64,000 nt of DNA, from positions 1 to 64,000 of the forward strand of contig ONFE01000002.1 in assembly GCA_900316985.1 (NCBI GenBank), written 5' to 3'. This stretch comes from an uncultured Prevotellaceae bacterium (GTDB lineage: Bacteria; Bacteroidota; Bacteroidia; Bacteroidales; Bacteroidaceae). Of this stretch, positions 36,064 to 43,522 are shown one piece after another. Below the pieces are notes generated by a model. The model saw only the letters and a program-made list of their open reading frames with translations, was not told the origin of the DNA and did not search any database. The position numbers and the translations under genes are program-made. The number at the start of each line of letters is the position of its first letter. The first letter of the stretch is position 1.

Positions 36064-36071
36064 CAAAAGTA
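36064..36071 (-). promoter_or_regulatory. -7 promoter box of ftsK
   Basis: TACTTTTG on the minus strand, 28 bp before the ftsK ATG. It lies in the 100-bp gap shared with the divergent exonuclease gene. Confidence 0.55.
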
Positions 36072-36114
36072 GCAGATTTTTCTAAGAAAACACCATAAAA
36101 TGGCATTTTTTTAC

Positions 36115-36122
36115 TAATTTTG
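36115..36122 (+). promoter_or_regulatory. -7 promoter box of the exonuclease-rlmI-tilS run
   Basis: TAATTTTG on the plus strand, 13 bp before the ATG at 36136. Confidence 0.5.
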
Positions 36123-36135
36123 CACCGATTTTTAT

Positions 36136-36762
36136 ATGAAGACAATATTTAAGAAGTTTGACAAGAAACGCATCACCGCTCTTCCCGTTGTGCATTTTGA
36201 AGGAAAAATCGTCGTGGTGATTTCTGAAGGTGAGGCTGAGAGAGCCGTTGACTACCTCTTGACCCAACCCATTCTCGGCGTTGATACGGAGACGCGTCCT
36301 TCGTTCAAGAAAGGACAGAATCACAAAGTGGCCCTCCTGCAGGTGTCCACCCATGACACGTGTTTCCTCTTCCGCCTCAATTACCTGGGACTGGCACCGG
36401 CCGTCGTCCGTCTGCTGGAAGATGAGACGGTTCCCAAGGTGGGACTTTCGTGGCATGATGATATCCTCCAGCTCCACAAGCGGGCTGAGTTCACGCCAGG
36501 CAATTTCATCGACCTTCAGAAGCATGTGGGGGAGATAGGCGTGGAAGACCGTTCGTTGCAGAAACTCTATGCCAACTTCTTCGGACAGAAGATTTCCAAG
36601 TCCCAGCAGTTGAGCAACTGGGAGAACGACGTGCTTCAGGAAAAGCAGAAGATATACGCGGCTACCGACGCCTGGGCCTGCATCAAGCTCTACGAGGAAC
36701 TGCTCCGGCTTGAACAGACCAACGATTTCAAACTGGTGGAAGAAGAGGTTGCGACCGCCTGA
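36136..36762 (+). CDS. RNase D-like 3'-5' exonuclease
   Basis: A 208-residue DEDDy exonuclease domain protein. Exo I is ILGVDTETRPSF (Asp and Glu metal ligands), Exo II is near VGLSWHDDILQLH, and Exo III is YAATDAWACIKLYEEL, with the Tyr-x3-Asp of the DEDDy class. There is no HRDC domain, unlike full RNase D, so it is the short single-domain form common in Bacteroidota. The substrate may be RNA or DNA. It lies 43 bp before rlmI. Confidence 0.85.
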   Translation: MKTIFKKFDKKRITALPVVHFEGKIVVVISEGEAERAVDYLLTQPILGVDTETRPSFKKGQNHKVALLQVSTHDTCFLFRLNYLGLAPAVVRLLEDETVPKVGLSWHDDILQLHKRAEFTPGNFIDLQKHVGEIGVEDRSLQKLYANFFGQKISKSQQLSNWENDVLQEKQKIYAATDAWACIKLYEELLRLEQTNDFKLVEEEVATA

Positions 36763-36805
36763 AGACACCTGAGACTCATTAACTCAAACCTATACACATT
36801 TGACC

Positions 36806-37987
36806 ATGTACAAGTCAGTATATTTAAAGAGAGGAAAGGAAGAGAGCCTGCTCCGCTTTCACCCCTGGGTGTTCTCAGGGGCTATCCAGCGTATGGATGA
36901 AGGCATCGGGGAAGGCGACCTGGTGCGTGTTATGGCAGAAAACGGCGGTTTCATCGCTGTTGGCCATTACCAGATAGGATCCATTGCCGTCCGTGTGCTT
37001 TCATTCCGCGACGTTGAGATAGATGAAAAGTTCTGGGAGAGCCGCCTGGCATCAGCCCTCCAGATGCGCATTTCCATCGGAATTGCCGATAATCCCCAGA
37101 ATAACACCTACCGACTTGTACACGGTGAGGGTGACAACCTGCCCGGACTGGTCATCGACTGTTATGGGAAGACGGCCGTCATGCAGGCCCATAGCGTGGG
37201 CATTCACGTTTGCCGCAAGGAGATTGCCAACGCCCTGATGAAGGTGATGGGCAACCGTATTGAGCATGTGTTCTACAAGAGTGAGACCACGCTGCCCTTC
37301 AAGGCCGAACTCGGTCAGGAGAACGGTTTCATCATCGGTGGTTCCGATGACAACACAGCCCTGGAGAACGGCCTGAAATTCCACGTAGACTGGCTTCGCG
37401 GCCAGAAGACGGGATTCTTCGTAGACCAGCGTGAGAACCGCTCCCTGCTGGAGAAATATGCCCGTGGCAAGCGGGTGCTCAATATGTTCTGCTATACGGG
37501 CGGCTTCTCCTTCTATGCCATGCGCGGAGGGGCTGAACAGGTGCATTCCGTAGATTCTTCAGGCAAGGCCATCGAACTGACGCGTGCCAATGTGGAACTC
37601 AATTTCCCGGGTGACTCCCGCCATGAGGCTTTTTGCGAGGACGCCTTCAAGTTCCTGGAGAAAGCCGGCAACCAGTACGATCTCATCATTCTCGACCCGC
37701 CTGCCTTTGCAAAGCACCGTGGGGCTCTCCACAATGCGCTGAAGGGCTATACCCGTCTGAACCGTGCTGCCTTGGAGAAAATCAAGTCTGGCGGCATTCT
37801 TTTCACGTTCAGCTGCTCACAGGTGGTGACCAAGGACAATTTCCGTAATGCCGTCTTCACGGCTGCTGCCCAGAGCAAGCGGAAGGTGCGTATCCTCCAC
37901 CAGCTTCATCAGCCCGCCGACCATCCCGTCAACATCTATCATCCGGAAGGGGAATACCTGAAAGGCCTCGTGCTTTATGTTGAATAG
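36806..37987 (+). CDS. rlmI: 23S rRNA m5C methyltransferase RlmI-like
   Basis: A 393-residue class I SAM-dependent methyltransferase of the RlmI (YccW) family, which makes m5C1962 in 23S rRNA of E. coli. The N-terminal PUA domain (about 1-75) includes HPWVFSGAIQRMDEG. An EEHD-like middle domain follows, then the Rossmann domain with FFVDQRENRSLLEKYARGKR, VLNMFCYTGGFSFYA and the catalytic loop LIILDPPAFAKHRG. The ATG at 36806 is preferred over a TTG two codons earlier. It overlaps tilS by 11 bases. Confidence 0.9.
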   Translation: MYKSVYLKRGKEESLLRFHPWVFSGAIQRMDEGIGEGDLVRVMAENGGFIAVGHYQIGSIAVRVLSFRDVEIDEKFWESRLASALQMRISIGIADNPQNNTYRLVHGEGDNLPGLVIDCYGKTAVMQAHSVGIHVCRKEIANALMKVMGNRIEHVFYKSETTLPFKAELGQENGFIIGGSDDNTALENGLKFHVDWLRGQKTGFFVDQRENRSLLEKYARGKRVLNMFCYTGGFSFYAMRGGAEQVHSVDSSGKAIELTRANVELNFPGDSRHEAFCEDAFKFLEKAGNQYDLIILDPPAFAKHRGALHNALKGYTRLNRAALEKIKSGGILFTFSCSQVVTKDNFRNAVFTAAAQSKRKVRILHQLHQPADHPVNIYHPEGEYLKGLVLYVE

Positions 37988-39335
37988 GAAAGTAGAGACA
38001 TTCATTCGCCAGCAACATCTGCTCCAGTCCGACGGACGTTATCTCGTGGCCTTGAGCGGAGGTGCCGACAGTATTTGTTTGTTGCTTGTTCTGAAGCGTT
38101 TAGGCTATTTCGTTGAAGCAATACATTGTAACTTCCACCTGCGTGGAGAAGAGTCTGACCGAGACGAGGATTTCTGCCGTAGCCTCTGCGCCGAAAAGCA
38201 AATCCCGCTCCATCTCGTTCACTTTGACACCCGAGAGTACGCACAGTTACACAAGGTCAGCATCGAGATGGCAGCCCGTCAGCTACGCTACCATCATTTT
38301 GCCAGTCTTTGTCATGATCTGGGCTTCGACGGAGTCTGTGTGGCCCACCATCAGGATGACGTGGCAGAAACCGTCCTGATGAACCTCATTCGCGGCTCAG
38401 GCATCAAAGGCTTGTCGGGAATCAAACCCAAAATCCAACAAAGGCTACGGGTAGGCGCGAAAGCGGGAATCCCAATCCCCCTGACCGTTATCCGCCCCCT
38501 GTTGTGTGTAACACGCGATGAAATCGAGCATTTTCTGAAAGAAATCGGGCAGGATTACGTGACCGACAGCACCAATCTGGTGCCCGATGTCCTGCGCAAT
38601 AAAATCCGTCTTCAGGTATTGCCATTACTCGATGAAATCGCCCCTTCTGCCTCGCGGAATATCGTTGAAACCGCTGAAAACGTGGCATTTGCAGAAGAGT
38701 TCCTTGACCAGGCCGTTTCCGGGATGATGGAAGAGCTGAAAGACGAAGGCTCTATCCCCGTCAGTAAGATTAAGAACGAGTATCTGCTGTTCAGGATTCT
38801 TTCGGACTATGGATTCACCTCCGTTCAGATCAAGCAGATCTATGCCCATCTCGATGCTCCCACGGGCACGGAATTCCGCTCTGAAAGCCACATCCTGGTG
38901 TTCGACCGTGGCCGTCTGCTCATCGAAGAACTGGAGAAGAATCCTTTCCATGAAATGCGTATTCCCGAGGAAGGCACCTATATCCTCGATGAAACCGCCA
39001 AACTCCGCATTGAGCGGATGCCCAAGCCCGAAGGTTTTGAGATTCCCCGTTCAAGCGATGTGATAGCCGTGGATGCCGACCGTCTGCAGATGCCATTGAC
39101 CGTAAGGCTCCCCCAAGAAGGCGACCGTTTCACCCCCTTTGGCATGCAGGGCAGTAAGTTGGTCAGCGATTTCCTGACCGACCAGAAGCTCTCCCTCCTT
39201 GAAAAGCGCCGTCAGCTGATAATCCTCGATTCCACCGGCAGGATCCTCTGGGTAGTAGGCCTCCGTCCGGACAATCATTTCCGCATCACAGCCTCCACCC
39301 GCACCATCCTCCGCCTCACAATCGAGAAGCAGTAA
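37977..39335 (+). CDS. tilS: tRNA(Ile)-lysidine synthase
   Basis: A 452-residue TilS, which attaches lysine to C34 of tRNA-Ile(CAU) so that it reads AUA. The PP-loop is LVALSGGADSICLLLVLKRL at about 23-42, and the second ATP-binding segment is VAHHQDDVAETVLMNLIRGS near 123-142. The C-terminal TilS domain (about 370-450) includes LPQEGDRFTPFGMQGSKLVS. It overlaps the end of rlmI by 11 bases. Confidence 0.94.
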   Translation: MLNRKVETFIRQQHLLQSDGRYLVALSGGADSICLLLVLKRLGYFVEAIHCNFHLRGEESDRDEDFCRSLCAEKQIPLHLVHFDTREYAQLHKVSIEMAARQLRYHHFASLCHDLGFDGVCVAHHQDDVAETVLMNLIRGSGIKGLSGIKPKIQQRLRVGAKAGIPIPLTVIRPLLCVTRDEIEHFLKEIGQDYVTDSTNLVPDVLRNKIRLQVLPLLDEIAPSASRNIVETAENVAFAEEFLDQAVSGMMEELKDEGSIPVSKIKNEYLLFRILSDYGFTSVQIKQIYAHLDAPTGTEFRSESHILVFDRGRLLIEELEKNPFHEMRIPEEGTYILDETAKLRIERMPKPEGFEIPRSSDVIAVDADRLQMPLTVRLPQEGDRFTPFGMQGSKLVSDFLTDQKLSLLEKRRQLIILDSTGRILWVVGLRPDNHFRITASTRTILRLTIEKQ

Positions 39336-39400
39336 CCCGAAAAAATAGCCCTATTGTGTATTATTTGGGTATTTTTCTTGGTTTTGCGGCATTTTCTTTA

Positions 39401-39408
39401 TATATTTG
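39401..39408 (+). promoter_or_regulatory. -7 promoter box of the Fic gene
   Basis: TATATTTG, 56 bp before the ATG at 39465. Its last G is also the first base of the palindrome at 39408-39424. Confidence 0.55.
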
Positions 39409-39424
39409 CCGCAAAATTTGCGGC
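39408..39424. promoter_or_regulatory. Palindrome at the Fic promoter (operator candidate)
   Basis: A perfect inverted repeat GCCGCAAA-A-TTTGCGGC, directly at and after the -7 box, where transcription should begin. Position and symmetry suggest a repressor site. A hairpin at the 5' end of the mRNA is the alternative. Confidence 0.55.
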
Positions 39425-39464
39425 GATATTAATTGATAATCGACGCAACAGTATTGATTTGAGT

Positions 39465-40754
39465 ATGTATATACACGAGCAAGAGAATTGGACTGATTTC
39501 CGTTGGGAGAGCAAAGATGTTGCACTTCTGTTGGATGAAGTGACACGTGAACAGGGCAAACTTTACGGCCGGCTTAGTGGTCTTGGGTTTGAAAGCCAAC
39601 TTCAAGCAGTAGCAGAGAACTTGACCCGCGATGTTGTGTATTCATCTGAGATAGAAGGAATCCGTCTGAATGCTGATGAGGTGCGCTCTTCCATAGCACG
39701 CAGGCTTGGCATAGAAAATGTAAAAACCACTGCTCCTTCCCATTATATTGATGCCGTAGTGTCTGTAATGATTGAGGCTATGGAGAATTATGACCAGCCA
39801 TTGACCAAAGAAAAACTTTGTGCCTGGCAATCGGCATTCTTTCCAACTGGTTTCAGTGAGGGCTCACAAATAGAAGTAGGTAAATACCGTACACATGAAG
39901 AGCATATCGTTTCAGGCTATCTTGGACGCCAGCGAATACACTATATAGCTCCGGCTCCAGACCGGGTGGAAGATGAAATGAATCTTTTCATAGAATGGTT
40001 CAACCAGGACAAGCCCCTCTCTCCAGTTATCTGCTCCGCTATCGTCCACCTCTGGTTTGTCTCTGTCCACCCCTTTGAGGATGGCAATGGCCGATTGGCA
40101 CGCATACTGGGTGACATCTATCTGGCAAGAGGAGACAAGAGCCGTTTCCGTTTCTACAACATATCATCAGAAATCAACCGTGACAAGAAACACTATTATG
40201 ACATTCTGGAACGCACCCAACATGGTGACGGCGATATTACGGAATGGCTCGTGTGGTATCTCCAGACGCTGATGCACTCCATCAAAGAAACTAACATCAT
40301 TGTGAGTACCGTACTCAACAAGAGTTTCTTCTGGATGAGGGTGGGGGAACTGCCCATGACAGAACGACAGAAGCATACACTCAACCTTTTCCTCGATGGT
40401 TATGAAGCGAAAATCACCTCAAAGACATGGGCAGACTTGAATAACTGCTCAAAGGACACGGCTAACCGGGATATTCAGGACCTGGTGAAGAAAGGAGTGT
40501 TGCGTGAAGACATTCCAGGAGCCCAGCGTCCCAGTTATTCCATCTGCTATGGTGAAGATAATGAAGGCATCGCTAATCTCTTCACAGACATCCAGATTAT
40601 CCAAGAGAATAACGAATACTATCTTACAGCCAAATTCAACGATGCTATGATACGTGAACGTATTCTACGCTTGGATGCTGAACGATATAACCGTGGAGAC
40701 CTGCCTCTGAAAAATATCCTCAGCAAATACTTCTCCTATTTAATCAGGAAATAG
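39465..40754 (+). CDS. fic: Class II Fic-domain AMPylase-type protein
   Basis: A 429-residue Fic protein. The N-terminus (MYIHEQENWTDFRWESKDVA) is of the DUF4172 type. The inhibitory helix motif [S/T]xxxE[G/N] is S60-SEI-E64-G65, N-terminal to the core as in class II Fic proteins. The catalytic motif is H202-PFEDGNGR210. A C-terminal winged-helix-like region (about 310-370, KTWADLNNCSKDTANRDIQD) could bind DNA. The family transfers AMP from ATP to Tyr/Ser/Thr of a target, unknown here. The ATG at 39465 is preferred because the open frame upstream covers the promoter. Confidence 0.9.
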   Translation: MYIHEQENWTDFRWESKDVALLLDEVTREQGKLYGRLSGLGFESQLQAVAENLTRDVVYSSEIEGIRLNADEVRSSIARRLGIENVKTTAPSHYIDAVVSVMIEAMENYDQPLTKEKLCAWQSAFFPTGFSEGSQIEVGKYRTHEEHIVSGYLGRQRIHYIAPAPDRVEDEMNLFIEWFNQDKPLSPVICSAIVHLWFVSVHPFEDGNGRLARILGDIYLARGDKSRFRFYNISSEINRDKKHYYDILERTQHGDGDITEWLVWYLQTLMHSIKETNIIVSTVLNKSFFWMRVGELPMTERQKHTLNLFLDGYEAKITSKTWADLNNCSKDTANRDIQDLVKKGVLREDIPGAQRPSYSICYGEDNEGIANLFTDIQIIQENNEYYLTAKFNDAMIRERILRLDAERYNRGDLPLKNILSKYFSYLIRK

Positions 40755-40941
40755 TCAAACCAAAATTGCACCCGAAGACCATCGCTACACTCTTTGAGCC
40801 AACCTTCACGATGGCGATTCCTCCGCGCTGGAGGTTGGTTGCAATGGAGGCCTGCCCATCCTTCATCGTGGCTGAGCCTAACATCTTGCCGTCAGCAGTA
40901 TATACGGTCAAGGGGAGTCCGTTTTGTTCACCCCTTACCAC
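40744..40941 (-). pseudogene. Remnant of a secretion-tail (T9SS-type) C-terminal domain
   Basis: About 65 codons resembling only the last beta domain of type IX secretion cargo: LTVYTADGKMLGSATM, then GGIAIVKVGSKSVAM. An in-frame stop lies just upstream and there is no signal peptide, so this is probably the 3' stump of a deleted surface-protein gene. It overlaps the end of the Fic gene by 11 bases. Confidence 0.5.
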
Positions 40942-40973
40942 AACCGTTCAATTTTAACCAAAATTACTATAGT

Positions 40974-41507
40974 TTAATTTGATATTACTGTCATATATAC
41001 ATGAGTACCATCATCACAATCTTGATTGAGCACTAGCTTAAATGTATTTTTGTTAAGTGATACAATTTCAAAGAAGTATTTATGGTAGGGACTTAAATCG
41101 AGATGTATTTTTCCATTTTTCTTTACTATTTCATAGTCTCGGTAAGTGGAGCATAATATATATTGACTGTTAACCTTATGGTTCATAAATCGGTTATTAT
41201 CAGAATAATCTTGAGTATCAAAATCATTACGGGTACAATTAGATGTAGAACCGAATATTACTTTTTGACTACTCGTAAAAGTTATATTTCCATCATAGTT
41301 ACCTTCTAATACTTTTCCTGTTTCTTTTTCGACTACTTTTAAATCTCCAGATACCTTCCAAGTCCCTGAAAGTAACTCTACAATTTCAGATTCGGTGTAA
41401 GATACTCCTCCACCATCTTCATCATCACTGCTGCTACTACATGCAACCATCGTGGACATTGTCATTACTGCGAGCAAAATTGTGCTCAAGAATTTCATTT
41501 TTCTCAT
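40974..41507 (-). CDS. Lipoprotein with lipocalin-like fold, unknown function
   Basis: A 177-residue lipoprotein: a signal segment ending STMVACSSSSDDEDGGG (Cys lipidation, then the acidic/Ser stretch usual for surface lipoproteins in this phylum). The rest is beta-rich (LLSGTWKVSGDLKVVEKETG, KIHLDLSPYHKYFFEIVSLN), like small lipocalin-type proteins of Bacteroidota. Base composition is clearly more AT-rich than the core genes around it, consistent with an acquired island. Two ATGs are in reach (41507 and 41498). Confidence 0.75.
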   Translation of the reverse strand: MRKMKFLSTILLAVMTMSTMVACSSSSDDEDGGGVSYTESEIVELLSGTWKVSGDLKVVEKETGKVLEGNYDGNITFTSSQKVIFGSTSNCTRNDFDTQDYSDNNRFMNHKVNSQYILCSTYRDYEIVKKNGKIHLDLSPYHKYFFEIVSLNKNTFKLVLNQDCDDGTHVYMTVISN

Positions 41508-41544
41508 AATCACTAAGTTTTTAATGTTGTTAATATTGGGATAT

Positions 41545-41576
41545 AAAAAAACGTGGACTAATTACTTCGTCTACGT
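41545..41576 (-). terminator. Minus-strand terminator or attenuator upstream of the lipoprotein gene
   Basis: On the minus strand ACGTAGAC pairs with GTCCACGT (7 of 8, with a G-T allowed) around a 10-nt loop, followed by six T. It lies between the hepT gene and the lipoprotein, so it could end mntA-hepT transcription or attenuate the lipoprotein gene. Confidence 0.55.
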
Positions 41577-41586
41577 CATTCAGGTA

Positions 41587-41680
41587 TCGCCAAACACCAT
41601 CGCCACTTAAACGAGTAAAAGCCCACGCCAGCCAGCGTGAACCATTTACTTTCGTCTTGTGGCTTTTGAAATTTTGGCGA
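41587..41680. repeat. 94-bp bulged inverted repeat (structured-RNA candidate)
   Basis: Nested pairings run inward: TCGCCAAA with TTTGGCGA, GCCAC with GTGGC, ACGA with TCGT, GTAAA with TTTAC, and CACGC with GCGTG around a CAGCCA loop. Together they give one long imperfect hairpin filling most of the 280-bp gap between the lipoprotein and hepT. I see no ORF in this gap. Confidence 0.6.
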
Positions 41681-41785
41681 TTTCGAATGACAAGAACAAA
41701 AAGCAAACGCTTCTTCCTTATGTCCTTATGTTTATCTTAGATCATAGGCAATATCCTGTTTTGAGGGTTGATAATATTGTATATG

Positions 41786-42157
41786 TTATTCTTCGTTAGC
41801 CCACTCCTCCCAGTTGATATCCGAGAGATAGTGTTCCACTTGATTTCTCAGTTCTGGAATACCATTGATGGCCGTGTCATAAAGAGTTGCAGGATTAATA
41901 CTGGCATACCCATGCACCAACACGTGCCGCATCCCTTGCACAACCGACCACATGATTTCAGGATGTGCTTTCTTGAAGTCTTCTGTCAACATATATGCCG
42001 CTTCACCAACGATTTCAACATTTTTCATGATAGCATAATATGTACGAATGTCAGCCTCAAAACTGTCAAGCGTGAACCCTTTTATCAGCTCCGAGACGTT
42101 GTTGGAATACTCAACAATATCTTCAAGTCGTCCCTTATCTCTAGCTCTTTCTCTCAT
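41786..42157 (-). CDS. hepT: HepT-like HEPN toxin
   Basis: A 123-residue all-helical HEPN-domain (DUF86) protein. The RNase motif RX4HXY is R77-HVLV-H82-G-Y84. In characterised MntA-HepT pairs HepT is the RNase toxin, silenced when MntA AMPylates the Tyr of this motif. Here it lies 3' of mntA and overlaps it by 17 bases, the usual order and coupling. AT-rich like its surroundings. Confidence 0.9.
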   Translation of the reverse strand: MRERARDKGRLEDIVEYSNNVSELIKGFTLDSFEADIRTYYAIMKNVEIVGEAAYMLTEDFKKAHPEIMWSVVQGMRHVLVHGYASINPATLYDTAINGIPELRNQVEHYLSDINWEEWANEE

Positions 42158-42443
42158 ATATCAGTTTTTTATCACGGTTGGCAGTTGCAGAAGCGTAAGG
42201 GCGAAGAGTTCCCTCTTCAACCAAATCGACTTCACGCCCTAACAATTCTTTCAAATCCATATACATCCCTCCCATAGTGAAAAGGGTGAATGGTTTGCCT
42301 GAACGGTCGGGCACGAACAGTATGTCCACATCGCTTTCCGGTGTCTCCTCTCCCCGGGCAAACGAGCCAAAGAGCCATGCCTTCAACACGGGCTGCGTCT
42401 TGAAGTAGTCGGCTATTTGTTGTTTCATCAACTCTGTGCTCAT
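42141..42443 (-). CDS. mntA: MntA-like nucleotidyltransferase antitoxin
   Basis: A 100-residue minimal nucleotidyltransferase. The motif GSX10DXD is G26-S27-FARGEETPES-D38-V-D40, with a third acidic residue in EVDLVEEG. It should neutralise HepT by AMPylation. I start it at the ATG at 42443; the frame is open 30 bases further but would meet the -7 box. It is followed by hepT with a 17-base overlap. Confidence 0.9.
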   Translation of the reverse strand: MSTELMKQQIADYFKTQPVLKAWLFGSFARGEETPESDVDILFVPDRSGKPFTLFTMGGMYMDLKELLGREVDLVEEGTLRPYASATANRDKKLIYERKS

Positions 42444-42470
42444 ATATTCTCCCTTTATGGTTTTCGAAGG

Positions 42471-42478
42471 CAAAGATA
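42471..42478 (-). promoter_or_regulatory. -7 promoter box of mntA-hepT
   Basis: TATCTTTG on the minus strand, 27 bp before the mntA ATG at 42443. Confidence 0.5.
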
Positions 42479-42608
42479 AACAAAATTTCGGAAACGAAGC
42501 GCTTTTGAATGGGAAAATGTTGAAAAAGTTATAAAGCAGAAAATATTTTGGAAAGATTGTATATCGGTATCGTTTTTTTTTTGTAACTTTAGGGGCATAG
42601 CCTGGCGT

Positions 42609-42753
42609 AAAAACTCCCTTTTCTTCCTTTTAAGGATATGGCAGAATGAGAGTATTATGAATTAACATATATTATACAATATCATATAGTATCTACTTTT
42701 CATGCCACACTCGCACATCCTTAAACGGGAGAAACGGGAGAATAGGAGTTTTT
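42609..42753. repeat. Inverted-repeat element, copy 1
   Basis: The left arm (42609-42640, starting AAAAACTCCCTTTTCTTCC and ending TAAGGATATG) and the right arm (42715-42753, CATCCTTAAACGGGAGAAAC onward to GGAGTTTTT) are imperfect reverse complements. An AT-rich core of about 75 bp separates them. The 60-70 bp after the right arm (CGCCTTTGCTGCTTTTTAGG onward) are also shared with copy 2. Confidence 0.75.
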
Positions 42754-42876
42754 CGCCTTTGCTGCTTTTTAGGCGTAAAGCGCGAAATATACGTGTAAAG
42801 TACGTTCAAAAAATACAAAATAAGTGATTCTTCGGATTGTTAACAAGCTTTAAATGAATAAAGTAAAAGACATTGC

Positions 42877-43059
42877 AAAAAAACTCCCTTTTCTCCCTTT
42901 CTCCCGATTCTCCCTTTTAAGGATATGGCAGAAAGAAAGGGTTATATATTAACATATATTATACTTATATATAAATATAAATATTTATATATAAGTATCT
43001 ATTATTAACGCTACACTCGCATATCCTTAAACGGGAGAAACGGGAGAATAGGAGTTTTT
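42877..43059. repeat. Inverted-repeat element, copy 2
   Basis: Same plan as copy 1. The left arm is 42877-42927, with CTCCC repeated four times before TTTTAAGGATATG. The right arm is 43020-43059 (CATATCCTTAAACGGGAGAA to GGAGTTTTT). Its right arm and downstream flank are nearly identical to copy 1, while left-arm length and core differ. Confidence 0.78.
42961..42998. repeat. Perfect AT palindrome in the core of copy 2
   Basis: The 18-bp arms ATACTTATATATAAATAT and ATATTTATATATAAGTAT are exact reverse complements around a 2-bp centre. Copy 1 has only a degenerate version at this place. Confidence 0.8.
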
Positions 43060-43252
43060 CGCCTTTGCTGCTTTTTAGGCACAAAGCGTGATAAATACGT
43101 CTAAAATACGTTCCAAAAATTCAAAAAATTGATTCTTCTTGTTGTTAATAAGTCTTAAGTGGGTAATGGGGGACGCAAGACTCAACAATCTTATGAACGA
43201 TACATATCACCTGCTGTGGGCGGTGAGATACAAGAAAGGCCTTCTTGCATTC

Positions 43253-43318
43253 TTTCCAATGGCAGGAAGCATGACTTCTAATGGATGGAAGGGCGGCCTC
43301 CAATGAGTGGAAGCACGC
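43253..43318. repeat. Three-unit 22-bp tandem repeat (GGAAGC type)
   Basis: Units 43253-43274, 43275-43296 and 43297-43318 share the plan [C/T]TTCCAATG..TGGAAGCA. They belong to the same family as the four units at 8481-8569, some 35 kb away. Confidence 0.75.
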
Positions 43319-43339
43319 GAAGGGGTTGCTAAGTTCCCT

Positions 43340-43402
43340 TAAGTGCATATAAGGTACCCATAAGTGCATTTAAGTTACCAATAAGTGCATATAAGGTACC
43401 CA
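43340..43402. repeat. Three-unit 21-bp tandem repeat
   Basis: Units one and three (43340-43360 and 43382-43402) are identical, TAAGTGCATATAAGGTACCC plus A. The middle one (43361-43381) differs at a few positions. A partial fourth unit begins at 43403. Confidence 0.85.
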
Positions 43403-43482
43403 TAAGTGACTATCTGGTCGGATACGCTCCTGCCAACATATAAAGCGTTCTTTGAAATACTGAAAACTAAACACATTTAAAT

Positions 43483-43514
43483 TTTGGTGGATTCGAAATA
43501 TATTCGTAACTTTG
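43483..43514 (+). promoter_or_regulatory. Promoter of mazG
   Basis: TTTG (43483-43486), 20 bp, TAACTTTG (43507-43514), then the ATG at 43523. It shows that the open frame beginning at 43484 is not the true start. Confidence 0.78.
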
Positions 43515-43522
43515 CAAAACAA

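Larger units (their letters stand above)
42479..43482. other. Gene-free kilobase made of repeats
   Basis: No believable gene lies between the mntA promoter and the mazG promoter. The stretch holds two related inverted-repeat elements (42609-42753 and 42877-43059), an AT palindrome inside the second, a 3 x 22-bp array (43253-43318) and a 3 x 21-bp array (43340-43402). Open frames here are low-complexity by-products of the repeats. Confidence 0.7.

Noticed and set aside
42600-43060. Insertion sequence at the repeat pair
   Set aside because: There is no transposase frame and no clear target-site duplication could be seen; treated as repeats of unknown origin.
43145-43369. 74-codon minus-strand open frame before mazG
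   Set aside because: It is built from the 22-bp and 21-bp tandem repeats and repeats its own sequence (HLWVPYMHL); not a believable gene.
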